DNA from: Liopterus haemorrhoidalis
Lineage: Eukaryota; Arthropoda; Insecta; Coleoptera; Dytiscidae
Assembly (NCBI GenBank): GCA_963971575.1
Contig: OZ020617.1
Location: 38,159,626 to 38,223,625 of the forward strand
Length of the DNA: 64,000 nt
Direction: 5' to 3'
Position numbers and translations under genes: made by a program. How positions within the stretch are numbered: position 1 is the first letter of the stretch; each line of letters starts with the position of its first letter. Below, piece after piece: positions 1 to 9,651 of this stretch. Below the pieces are notes generated by a model that was not told the DNA's origin, searched no databases, and saw nothing but the letters and a program-made list of their open reading frames with translations.

Positions 1-312
1 CTTTAGTTTGGTATAATCTGATCTTTGTGTTCGTAAACAGTAGTTTCGTTTTGAAAAGCGTACCAAGTGCAAAATACGATGCATTAGCAGCTTTAATTCT
101 GTTCGTAATTTCCTGTTGTATCAGATTCAGAGGATTTATTATGGTACCCAGGTATTTAAAAATATAATCTCTCTCAAAAGTATTGCCATTAATTTTTAAG
201 TTAATCGTGTTCTCATGACTGCGTCTACTAACGATGAGATACTTGGTTTTTTCATTACTGATGATGAATCCTACTTTACAAGCTTCAACATCCATAAGGT
301 CAGTTACGTATA
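1..312 (-). pseudogene. RTE-like LINE reverse transcriptase fragment
   Basis: Reading the minus strand gives an almost open translation with the hallmark order of the RTE-type RT thumb and post-RT region: a segment beginning NEKTKYLIVSRRS, then FKYLGTIIN, then a stretch resembling the RTE motif IKAANxxYFxLxxLFKxKLLxxxTKIRLYxT. It runs off the window edge, so the full extent is unknown. No in-frame start or catalytic FADD box lies inside the window. It is a decayed or truncated retrotransposon copy. The clade call rests on motif resemblance from memory of the family, not on a search. Confidence 0.65.
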
Positions 313-990
313 TTACTTAGGAGAATTCCTTAGCACCATTGCTATTAGTTTTAACGCATTTTATCCAAATTCATTCGAAAACTTTTCAACTTATGCATTA
401 TTGTGGCGTACATTGATGCGGGTTTTTGGGTTAATATATTTTTAAATAATTTATTTGTAATATTGGACTTTGTCTTCCATTTAAAAACTGTTGTGAGCCA
501 ATCTTAATATTTCAATATCTCTAAACTTATTTTAAACAGAAAATCTTTCCGTCATTTCGTTTTTCAATCATTTTAAAAATATTTTATGTATGGAACAACA
601 AATATTGATTAAAATTAGAGGTAATCCCACTTTTAATGTAAGCGCTTTTTACCGCTTGTAAAAATATCAAATAAAACACACAAATTCGAACACAAATTAA
701 AGCATCTGCTTATTTATAAACAACTACTATTTACAATCTGTCATATTATCGTTACGCATTACAAGTGACGTTCCAACAACTTGCTATTTTAACATACGTA
801 TATTTGGGGAAATTTTACGCCCATCGTGTGTTAAAACCTATAAAGATTTTAAAAGCAGTTATTAAATCGCGTTTATAAGATTTTAATAATGTTTTTTTAC
901 CATTATTGGGAAACACAAGCTTTAAATTAATGTATTACTATTATTAGCGTACAAAATTTAGGTTCGTATGTACGACAAAACTAAAAAATT
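313..990. other. AT-rich stretch, no feature seen
   Basis: No ORF with recognisable motifs, no inverted or tandem repeat of note. Probably the unassigned flank of the adjacent LINE fragment and repeat. Confidence 0.5.
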
Positions 991-1110
991 GATGTGAAGT
1001 GTGAATTTTCACACATTGCAGGGTTTTGCAGGTAAATAATAAGTGAAGGCGGCATGCTGAGTGTGTAGGACAAATTTTGCTTTGTAGTAATCACGGCAAA
1101 ATGAACGATA
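991..1110 (-). repeat. Dispersed repeat, copy A, left part
   Basis: This segment resembles 22435-22562. Both begin GATGTGAA, share a GTTTTG-AGGTA-ATTAAGTGAA-like core and a GTGTGKGACA motif, and end AAAATGAACGATA. In the second copy the matching flank stops at a composite LINE insertion. The orientation is defined by the conserved module found further along (1560-1720 here), which reads on the minus strand. Confidence 0.55.
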
Positions 1111-1559
1111 TTTTTAAAATAATTTATTATCTATTAATCTAAGAGCTTTAAAATCTAATTTTAAGTTAAAATATTTGTTTATTAATTTTAATTCGAATGC
1201 CTAATACCATTATGTAGGTTTCTAAATATGTGCAGTATTTTTTTATATAGCAAGGTTCATTAAGATTTTGAAAATTGCGCCTATGGCTTCCAATGGTTGT
1301 TTTAAATCATATGCACCACCCCTCTGGTTTCGTATACATGACACATAGAATGAAAATATAATTCCAACAATTCCAACTGGTTATTAAGTTTACGCTCTTA
1401 AAAATTAAATGCAACATTTGCGTAAATATAACTAGGATTTTGACAAAATAATTTAAACAAAATAAAAGTGGAAAAAAAGAAAAAATAAAATTGTCTCTTC
1501 TACCCGGGAGCAAACCATAGTTTGCATTAGACCAGGATACGCCTTCTAGTATAGTGTGT

Positions 1560-1720
1560 AACTTTTGTACATCGTCAACCGAAAAACACAAAAATTGCGA
1601 AAATTTTCTGAAAACATAATCTGATCATAAGTTCATGTTGTACTACTCCGGTTTACGCCAATGTACATTACTCAGAATTTTTTCAGATTTTTAGTTTAAA
1701 CCATCTGGGCTACAGGGTGT
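1560..1720 (-). repeat. Dispersed repeat, copy A, conserved module
   Basis: On the minus strand this carries the module also seen at 32690-32960, 36300-36470, 47815-47935 and 48005-48120: a GGTT-AAA-ATCTGAAAAAA lead, then AATGTACATTGGCG, then AACCGGAGTAGTACAACA, then GATCAGATTA. The family is unrecognised. It lacks an obvious coding function. Confidence 0.5.
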
Positions 1721-3055
1721 GGGAACAATTTTTTTTTTTCACATTTTTCCCAAAAATCGCATCAAAATTATTTATTTTGCAAAAATTTAATTTTGATTGT
1801 TAATCCACGTACTAAGGGCTTTCATTTGATACCCTACTCAGATATTAAAAAAAAAAAAAAAAAATCTATGAGCACATATTTGTTTATATTTTTACGCGGA
1901 TATGTTTTTTTAGATGTTTAAGTATATTTCCTATGTGTCGGTCAAAGAGTTGTATAAGCATGCCAAATTTCAACTCTCTAGGTTTAGCCGTTTGGCTACA
2001 ATTTTACAGACAGACAGACGACAAAATGACGGTATAAAGGTTTTTGGTCACACCTACAAAGCCCTAAAAACGGCTGCACAGATTAAAAGAAAAAAAAAAA
2101 AACACACATGGAATACGTGTACATGGAATTTTTTATGATTAAATAGGTCTACTTTTATGACTCTCAGGGACACGGATATTATTTAATAATTAAAATCAAG
2201 CAAAACTTTATAATATAATTGGAAATTATTTCCCTTAAAACAAATATGTTAAGTATTCTATAACTCTGGTTTGCACAAACCTGTTCAGAAAATCTTTTTG
2301 CGTGCTGAAGCCGCCTTTTTATGCCTTAAAACTTCATTATTTTTAAAAACAAACTAAAAAATACTCAGTCATCTTGTGGAGAATGAGCTGATACGCACGG
2401 GAAGCAGAGAAGCAGAGGGAGAACTGATTTACCCACACTGGGTAAACCAATTCTCACACAAAAGTTATTGTAACTTAATCAATGAACATTTATTAATCAA
2501 ACTATTTACGCGGCAATATTATTATTGTGAAAAATTTGCCAATATATGCTGTTAAGCACTGCTGCCAAAAGTGAAGTGTTTCATAGTAACATTATCTACT
2601 CTAAAAACAATTTTAAAATTGAAAAATTGCTGTCAAAACTACGCTGTGTAGATAATGTACTCATAAACAAATTTTTGAAATATTTGATTCTGTCAAAATC
2701 TCGGCTAATGTTGGATTTGCGCGTGTCGTTCGAGTACAAGTGCATGTGGTTTTTTGATGGTACACTCACAGTTGAGTATTTAAAAAATTAATGCCATATA
2801 TTAACGTTGAACCTCGGACCGGATGACAGCACGTGCCACGTTATGAAGATTTACTGAACGAATTTTAAAATGATAACAGGATATATGCGAATTGCCCTGA
2901 ATCAAAAAATTGAGGAATTTTGCTTCATTTTATTTCTGAAAACAATTATTAATATTTAGGAACTCATAATCAAATTAAATTCTTATTTTTAGCAATTAGT
3001 AGTTCACGTAGTGGCTATTAAATAACAGTGCATTAAAGAGGACTTTGGAAACAGT
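1721..3055. other. AT-rich intergenic DNA with repeat-like tail
   Basis: Contains A- and T-homopolymers near 1730 and 1847, and at 1960-2030 a stretch (AAATTTCAACTCTCTAGG, a GTTTAGCCGTTTGGCT motif, then GACAGACAGACGACAAAATG) of the kind common in insect non-autonomous repeats. No gene recognised; short ORFs here have no motif content. Confidence 0.4.
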
Positions 3056-3057
3056 TA

Positions 3058-3470
3058 AACGAGGGGTGTTTGATAAGTTAGTGACTTTGATATGAGAAGA
3101 CTTTCAAATAGCAAGTTTCATATTATTTGTAATATTTGCTATTCTTTGTAGACACTAAAATTTAAGTAGATCTGTGAAAAAGTATAATTTTCACAGCATT
3201 CGGAAGCGGATAAGTTTGGGTTTATTTGCTACAGTGGAAAAAAGTGAGTTCCGTGTGTTGGTAAAGCACTATTTATTGCATGGAAAAACCATTGAGGCTA
3301 CTGAAGCAAAGCTAAATAGTACTATGGGAACTCTGCTCCATCGCACAGAATGGTTCACGGAATATCGTTGTGGTCGTACGAGGTCGAGTGATGCTAAGCT
3401 CCCGGAATGTCCTAATGAGGCGACAACTGAAGTCAATAATATTGTTACAATTATGGTCTAATTGTATTCT
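3058..3470 (+). pseudogene. mariner-like transposase, 5' fragment
   Basis: An ORF around 3174-3461 encodes the N-terminal helix-turn-helix part of a mariner transposase: FRVLVKHYLLHGKTIEATEAKL followed by WFTEYRCGRTRSSDA. The family consensus around this point is WFxxFRCGRTSTxDAERSGRP. The expected RSGRP is degraded to LPECP and the reading frame stops before the catalytic domain, so the DDD triad is absent. About 110 bp upstream, GAGGGGTGTTTGATAAGTTA looks like the left terminal inverted repeat typical of this group. I see no matching right end. A dead, 3'-truncated copy. Confidence 0.65.
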
Positions 3471-4357
3471 AATGTCCCAATTCCTTGAGCGGCTTTTAGG
3501 CTGTGTTGGTCAAGGTTGCTGACGTATGGTTTTGGGAATTAAAGAATGTGCAGGGTGTTGCGTGTTTGCCAACATAAGTGTTGAACTATGGTCTTTTAAT
3601 TGCTGCCAACAGTTACACAAATGAATAATGTTTCCAAAACAATTGAGGTAGGACCTGACATCTAGTGTCCTGGTTAACAGTTATAAAATGGTCTTAGGGA
3701 ATAGAGTCGGGGTATTCTTGTGACCAGTCAGCACGTCGGTGGTCATCAGTCCGCATCACGCTATCCAATCCTATAATATAATACGCCTGTTTGTATGTTC
3801 GTATCATAGAGGTTTGTATGTTCGACCGGTCGTTTCTTCATTCCCCGATAGAGGCGCGCATATGTTAATTATTTATGTCAAAATTGTTTAAAATATATTG
3901 TTGATGCAATAATAGGGAATTTTCTACGAACAGTTTTTATAATTATTATAAGATGCAATAATAGTGAATATTCTACGAACACTTTTTATAATAACTGATA
4001 GAATTGTAAGAAATTGTTATTTATGTATTGGACAGTAGTGTGCTGTGAATTTTTGTTTTGAGTGTTGACAATAAATTAGTGAAAATGACAGTTGTGTTTT
4101 TCATTAAAAAATCACTTCACAATTATTAATTTAGTTGTGAAATACACGGATCGGTTTTTTTACGAAAAAAAAAAACACAGAAAAACGTTATCCTTCCGTG
4201 ATATTCGACATTTTTGATTAAAATTATTATTAGCAGAAAAATAATTATTTTAAAAAATATTTGGTTTTGATGAAAGTAAGAAAAATGTGACTTTTTTTCT
4301 TTATTATTATTTTTTCAATGCTTTATTATTTTTTTATTTCTACGATTTATAGGACAA
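3471..4357. other. Non-coding stretch with possible Helitron-like start
   Basis: TCCTATAATATAATACG followed by GTTTGTATGTTCG repeats near 3769-3830 is reminiscent of insect Helitron 5' ends, but no CTRR terminus with hairpin was found. A short direct repeat, GATGCAATAATAG-GAATNTTCTACGAAC, occurs twice near 3905 and 3955. No gene seen. Confidence 0.3.
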
Positions 4358-5032
4358 GATTTACAATATCCCACTGCAAACTCTATACAGATGGCAGCAC
4401 ATAACGAGTACACTAAATAATTCAAGAATTATCAGTGGCTCTAAAACAATGGTTTCTGTTTATTTATCACATTAAAATATCATTTACCTTTTAGTTTAGG
4501 TTAGATTCACCTTAAAAGCACTATCTTAGGTTATGGTTGATAACTGTTTATTTTATTTCTTTTTTTATAAACCACCTAAAAATAAATTGTATTTTAACTG
4601 TTCTGTGCAGGGCTAGGGACAGTGATTCACCTTAAAAGCAATATCTTAGGTTATGGTTGATAACTGTTTTTTTTTTTTTTATAAACCACCTAAAAATAAA
4701 TTGTATTTTAACTGTTCTGTGCAGGGCTAGGGACAGTGATTCACCTTAAAAGCACTATCTTAGGTTATGGTTGAAAACTGTTTATTTTTTATAAACCACC
4801 TAAAAATAAATCGTATTTTAACTGTTCTGTGCAGGGCCAGCGACAGTGATTCATCTTAAAAGCACTATCTTAGGTTATGGTTGATAACTGTTTTTTTTTT
4901 TTTTTATAAACCACCTAAAAATGAATTGTGTTTTAAAAGTTTTGCACAGTCCCACCTGTTTAGAATCTCTGTATATTGAACAAATGACGTGTGTGTGACG
5001 CATGCGCAGTGTTCAGTGGGATATTGTAAATC
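4358..5032. mobile_element. Inverted-repeat element (MITE) holding four tandem repeats
   Basis: GATTTACAATATCCCACTG at 4358-4376 has an exact 19-bp reverse complement at 5014-5032. Between them lie four head-to-tail copies of a 110-120 bp unit (see separate entry). No coding capacity. If the element proper starts at CAATATCCC, both sides carry TA, consistent with a Tc1/mariner- or Harbinger-type target site. The duplicated target is uncertain because the ends themselves are palindromic. A foldback or MITE-class non-autonomous DNA transposon is the best reading. Confidence 0.7.
4504..4960. repeat. Four tandem repeats of about 115 bp
   Basis: Units begin near 4504, 4624, 4738 and 4848 with GATTCAYCTTAAAAGCA and contain TATCTTAGGTTATGGTTGA, a variable poly-T, ATAAACCACCTAAAAAT and GTGCAGGGCYAGSGACAGT. 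Unit length differs mainly by the T-run. The array lies entirely within the 19-bp inverted repeats. Confidence 0.85.
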
Positions 5033-5457
5033 TACCCCCTGATTTGAGATATAGTGTAAGTACGCTTTTTTCCGTGTGCCCTTTTTGCCGTGTGTGTATT
5101 TTTTCATGTGTGCTTTTTTCCGTGTGCGTATTTTTATATTATATAAGAAAATGGAAAATTAATTTTAATAAATATATTTTAAATTTAACGTCTCAAATCA
5201 TTTTTAGTTTTAACATTATAAATATAATGCACGGAATGAAAATGAATCGTTTTCCCATCTTAAAAAGTTAATGAATTAATAATTCGGAATAATGCTCATT
5301 ATTTGTCCAGTTTTTAATAATGGGCGAAGAGATGATTCAATTTGAATTGGATGAAGTTAGGCGTATGGCTAGAGAAAAAAGTCTGAGGTGTCGAGCAAGA
5401 TCCACATTAAGGTAATGATTTGTTTGCCAACACAGTTGGCAACAGGTGCACTAGTGA
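5033..5457. other. No gene recognised
   Basis: Low-complexity GTGTGC/TTTTTCCGTG repeats near 5070-5135. A 31-codon ORF (5320-5412) ends in AGG|TAATGA, which could be mistaken for an exon with a splice donor; there is nothing else to support it. Confidence 0.35.
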
Positions 5458-6978
5458 TAATATAATAATAATATTTATTTATTGTCCACATACAATACAT
5501 TATCATTTATGGACAGTCCATCAGATAAATTACAATAACATGACAAATGATAATTGATACACAGAAGTTATAAATTAAGTTCAAAAAATTCTTTAAAACT
5601 ATACATTGGGTTTTCAGTCAATAAGTTTTTAATTGCTTTTTTAAATTGTACTGAACTTAACTCTTTGGTAGAAACTGGTAACAAATTCATAAACTTTATG
5701 GAATAATAGTTAATACTGTATCTTGATTTATTTATTCGTGTAAAATTGGGGTAAATATTTGATTTATTACGTGTGTTGTAGTTGTGAACGTCTTCATAAG
5801 AGACAAAAGAATTTAGGTTTTGATGGGCATATACTAAACAATGATAGATAAAAAGTGATGGTAGTGTCATGATTCTAAATTCTTGAAAGAGTAACCTACA
5901 ATCGGCTCTATAAGATGCACTCCCCATGACTCTTATTGCACGCCTCTGTAGTCTAAAAACTCTTTCAGCAGAGGCAGAGTGTCCCCATGCTAAACGAGCG
6001 TATGCTATGTGCTACTGAAATAACTCGAAATACGTAATTAATAAAATATCTCTTGTAACTGATTTTTGTAGGTTTCTTAGAAGATAGATAGTTTTGCACA
6101 ATTTCCCACATATATGGGCAACGTGATGGTCCCATATTAAATGAGGATCAATATAGACTCCTGAAAATTTAATGATATGCGGGTTATGATAGCTATGATT
6201 TTTTGTTTTTATGAGTAAATTTTGTGTTTTCTCCTCATTTAATGATAATTTATTTGATGGAAACCAGTCTTTTGCTTTAGATAAGTTATCATTAGAAACA
6301 TGTTGCATGTGTTCCAGGGACAATGATCTTGTTATAAGGGTCGTATCATCGGCATATAAAATAGATTTCGTCGCAATAGCAGAAGAGAAGTCATTGAAAT
6401 AAATTAAAAATAGTAATGGACCTAAAATTGAACTCTGCGGTACTCCATACACAATATTGAGCGAATCTGACTTGGAATTATTTATACATACAAATTGTTT
6501 TCTGTTTGTTAGATACGATTCTATAAGTGAACAGCTACTGTAATTGAAACCGTACATAGCGAGTTAAGCAAGTAATATATCATGCGATACACAGTCAAAA
6601 CCCTTGATTAAATCCAAGAAAGTAGATAAGCAAAACTCTTTAGCTTCAAAACATCTGGATATTTCGAAAATAAATTCCAAAATAGCTTGTGTGGTGGACC
6701 TATTTTTCTTAAAACCAAACTGTGACTCACTAAAGAGATTATTGGATTCGAAATAAGACGTTATCTGATTAAAAAGAATTTTTTCAAACACTTTAGAGAA
6801 GACAGGGAGCAATGATATAGGACGGTAGTTATAATTCATTATAATTTATCATTCATTTATGATATATATCATTCAATTCGCCTTTTTTATGTTATGGAAT
6901 AACTGATGCCAGTTTTAGAGAGTTAGGGAAATAATTAGATAGTATACATGTATTTATTACTCCTGTTAAGGGATATAT
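5458..6978 (-). mobile_element. CR1-like LINE, 5'-truncated copy
   Basis: A LINE on the minus strand whose 3' end is a short (ATT)n-type tail at 5458-5480 preceded by AATAAATAAA, not a long poly(A). This and the C-terminal protein style fit the CR1/L2/Rex1/Daphne group. Only the reverse transcriptase and the C-terminal region are kept; the endonuclease is missing, so the copy is 5'-truncated near 6978. It is related to the fragments at 33390-34260 and 50370-55393. Confidence 0.7.
5568..6975 (-). pseudogene. LINE ORF2 reverse transcriptase, frame-broken
   Basis: Three open pieces read 5' to 3' on the minus strand. The first (about 6975-6564) covers RT motifs 1-3: LASVIP...HKKGEL, YNYRPISLLPVFSKVFEK, QFGFKKNRSTTQAI and motif A as FLDLIKGFDCVSHDILL. 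The second (6557-6012) has motif B as GVPQSSILGPLLFLIYFNDF (the usual GVPQGS glycine is Ser) and motif C YADDT, then the thumb FSGVYIDPHLIWDHHV. The third (5927-5568) is the CR1-type C-terminal region with YNTRNKSNIY and INYYSIKFMNLLP. At least two frameshifts or stops separate the pieces. Not functional. Confidence 0.8.
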
Positions 6979-7560
6979 TATAATATTTTTAACCTGTTTC
7001 CAAGGACCAGCCCAGCTGTTGAAGTCGCCAAGACGAGATGTGAGTGTTGTCTACAGGGCTTCTCCACGTGTTCGTCTCGTGCGGATACCGTTCGAGGTCC
7101 GTTCGGATCTGTTCCAGTCAGACGTTCTGTGCGCATCATGATATCGTGCTGGACGATCGGCGAGAGAAGATACGCAAGATAGTAACATGGTAAACATCTC
7201 AGATAAACGTGTTTTTCATATCCTGCATAAACATTTTGGCATGAAAAGCTATCGGCAAGATGGGAACCGCGGCTGCTCACAGTGGATCAAAAACGGTATC
7301 CCGTGACCCTTTCGAAACAAAATTTGTACATGTACAAGCGCAATCCAAGGATGTTTTGCTCCGTTTTATACACCAGAAATGGCTTCAAAACAATGGCTTT
7401 CTTCTGGTGAACATCCTTTAAAATGGGTTCCTCGGATGGCCTCCTGGCCACCATTTTCTGGGATTTGCAAGTTATAATCTTCATCGACTATCTGGAAAAA
7501 CGAAAAACAGCCCCATGATAATATTGTCTCGCTTTATTGGATTGATTTCACACTTAATTC
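6979..7560. other. Unassigned sequence
   Basis: Two adjacent minus-strand ORFs (7484-7287 and 7280-6978) lie in relatively GC-rich sequence, but I recognise no domain in either and they are separated by a stop. They could belong to a decayed element or be chance ORFs. Confidence 0.3.
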
Positions 7561-7570
7561 GTGAAAAATG

Positions 7571-7815
7571 CTTCAGCTCACTCGTTTTTAGCTTGAACGG
7601 TCAAGTTGGTCGAAATGCGCTACGAACTTTTCTCTTCGTCCCCTTATTCTCTTCTTTCTCTTTCAAAACATGAAGAAATGGCTTGTTTGAAAAAGATTCG
7701 CAACGAACGAGGAGTTCATCGCTCAAACACGCCTATTTTGCGAGTTCGAGAAATCGTACTTTTTGGAAAGCTTAAAGAATTTGGAATATCGTTAGGCAAA
7801 AGTTAGTGAGCTAAG
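7571..7815. repeat. Possible short MITE
   Basis: AGCTCACTCGTTTTTAGC near 7575 and the reverse complement of sequence ending at about 7813 (TAGCTCACTAACTTTTGCC) form imperfect terminal inverted repeats around about 240 bp. No target duplication could be defined. Confidence 0.35.
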
Positions 7816-8536
7816 TGGAGACTATGTTGAAACATATGTCGCATTTTGATTAAAATAATTCTTTCATGCAGCGATATGTAACCGCAGTAAGAGCAGTATA
7901 TCGAAGATAATAATTTAAAGGTAATGGAATACTGAATTCTAAGAGACAGAAGTGCATGCTTTTTCATGCGGTGTAAGATTGTAAGATGAGACAAAGCCGA
8001 GGGCTACAATGGAAAAATCTCCCTTTCTTTATCGCGAAGTGTTTATACTATCTTTTACCAAAATAATAATCTTATAAATAGTTCAAATATTATAAATTAG
8101 AATAGGTATAGTATTTCCAAAAAGAAATGGCCACCTTCACTTACTGATCCAATAATGGCTGACATTATAACCATTATACCTGCTGAGTTTATGGTTCGGT
8201 TAATAGTAGTTGACAGGAACGTAATAATTATTTAAAATAAACGTGTTTTCTTATATGCTATTTAGAATGAACTGTATATACTCACATGACTTCCGTCACA
8301 TTTTTATCAGGACTGGCTATATTTGAATTATAAATATAGGCGTTTAAAAATCGTTTGGTTTTAAAGTCTTTATAGTCTATATTAAATACTTCAAATTTGC
8401 ACAAACAAAAATCATTATTTTTTTGCAACAAAAATATATCCTAGCAACTTCAAATAATTATACATATAGCTAACTTTGTATGGAAACTCTATGCCGTCTT
8501 CTTTCACCTTTTTTATTAAGAGATGCACAGTCAGAA
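7816..8536. other. No feature seen
   Basis: AT-rich, no recognisable gene or repeat. Confidence 0.4.
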
Positions 8537-8959
8537 CTATATTTTTCGAAATACTGTATATATGTCGTATATTTTATTTATTATTGTTTTAGACATAAAA
8601 CTATCTATTTTCTTAAAAACTCGTAAATCGGGTCGTTTTCGCTGCTGATTTTTGCCACGAACAATGATACGTTGGATTGTTCTGAATGGAACACTTGTTA
8701 ATTCCGCAGTTCTAAGTATAGGTTTGTCATTACCTTCCGAAACTAACTTTTTATAAACGTTCAGTATCAGATCTTTGCAATCTTCTGACAAATGACATTT
8801 TTCTTTAGTAGCCCACGTCCACATTTTCACATTCCACGTCAACGTCCACATTTTCGCACTCCAAATCACCTTGCACAGATTTACTGCATTCGCTACAGAA
8901 ATTAGGAATTTCTTCAAAATCAAATGGTCGCCAAAGAGCCATGTTGTTAATATAGGCAC
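8537..8959 (-). pseudogene. Hypothetical ORF with transposase-like helix-turn-helix
   Basis: A 140-codon minus-strand ORF. Residues 60-110 (LSEDCKDLILNVYKKL, then ILRTAELTSVPFRTIQRI) resemble the N-terminal helix-turn-helix found before DDE domains in some insect IS630/Tc1-like or DDE_3 elements, in which a phrase such as RTAxATGVSxxTVQRI recurs. No catalytic domain follows in the 500 bp downstream on the minus strand. The first 55 residues are repetitive (a KMWT-TW-NVKMWTW duplication) and probably not original coding sequence. A transposase relic is the best guess; a host gene exon is not excluded. Confidence 0.35.
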
Positions 8960-9366
8960 GCTATAAACGTTTAAAATTAACTAACAAACAAGTATAGCAA
9001 CCCCTAAAATTTAGAAACAACAGGATTATAAATTTGGAAAATATCTTTAACGGTTTTTAAGAAACTTCAATTGAACTAGTGTTACATCTATTCGATTTCA
9101 ATTTAAAATTACCTTAATACCTTTTATATTTTTTTTACGTCTTTTAAGTCTTAAGATTACTGCCATAAACCAATTCTGCATTGTTATGCTTCTTAACAAG
9201 ACTGGCCATTTCATTTTAGAAATACCATACAATATTATAATATGGTAACAAGAGTTACCTTTAATTTGTTTTATTATTATTGAAAAAAATTACCAGAAAA
9301 CAATGAAGTTGTGTGATTGATGGAAAGATTTTTACTCTCTAGGGAGTGCCACTTTACTCCCACTTT

Positions 9367-9390
9367 TATATATATATATATATATATATA
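9367..9390. repeat. (TA)n microsatellite, LTR target
   Basis: A (TA)12 run. Its last TATA forms the target-site duplication of the solo LTR that begins at 9391. Confidence 0.9.
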
Positions 9391-9484
9391 TGTTAGCATC
9401 TAGCTTTCCACGAAGCCCTGTTACGTCACCATAAAATGTTATCTAGATGCAATCCGTAATGATTAACCATAATGATGACGGCTC

Positions 9485-9495
9485 ATTACACTAAT
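9485..9495. repeat. Target-site duplication, left copy
   Basis: ATTACACTAAT here is repeated at 15078-15088. The two copies bracket the I-clade LINE and prove that it inserted into the LTR. Confidence 0.9.
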
Positions 9496-9651
9496 TTTTT
9501 TTTTTTTTTTTTTTATTATATGGCCTTGGTTACCAGGACCATTAGCCAGAGGTTACAATTATATTACATATCATTTCATAACATCATACAGTAGTACATA
9601 CATTTCAAATTTTCTTGAATTTAATTAGCAAACATGTTTGTTATTATTTTC

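Noticed and set aside
3769..4140. Helitron
   Set aside because: The 5' end looks plausible (TC start, TTTGTATGTTCG) but no CTRR 3' end with hairpin was identified.
4504..4960. CRISPR-like array
   Set aside because: Units are contiguous tandem repeats with no unique spacers, inside a transposon-like inverted repeat of a eukaryotic genome.
5320..5415. Short ORF ending AGG|TAATGA that looks like a first exon with a splice donor
   Set aside because: Only 31 codons, no recognised domain, no downstream exon found, and it lies between repeats; chance occurrence is likely.
7287..7484. Protein-coding exon in the GC-richer patch upstream of the CR1-like fragment
   Set aside because: No recognisable domain, adjacent ORF out of frame after a stop, no splice context that I could defend.
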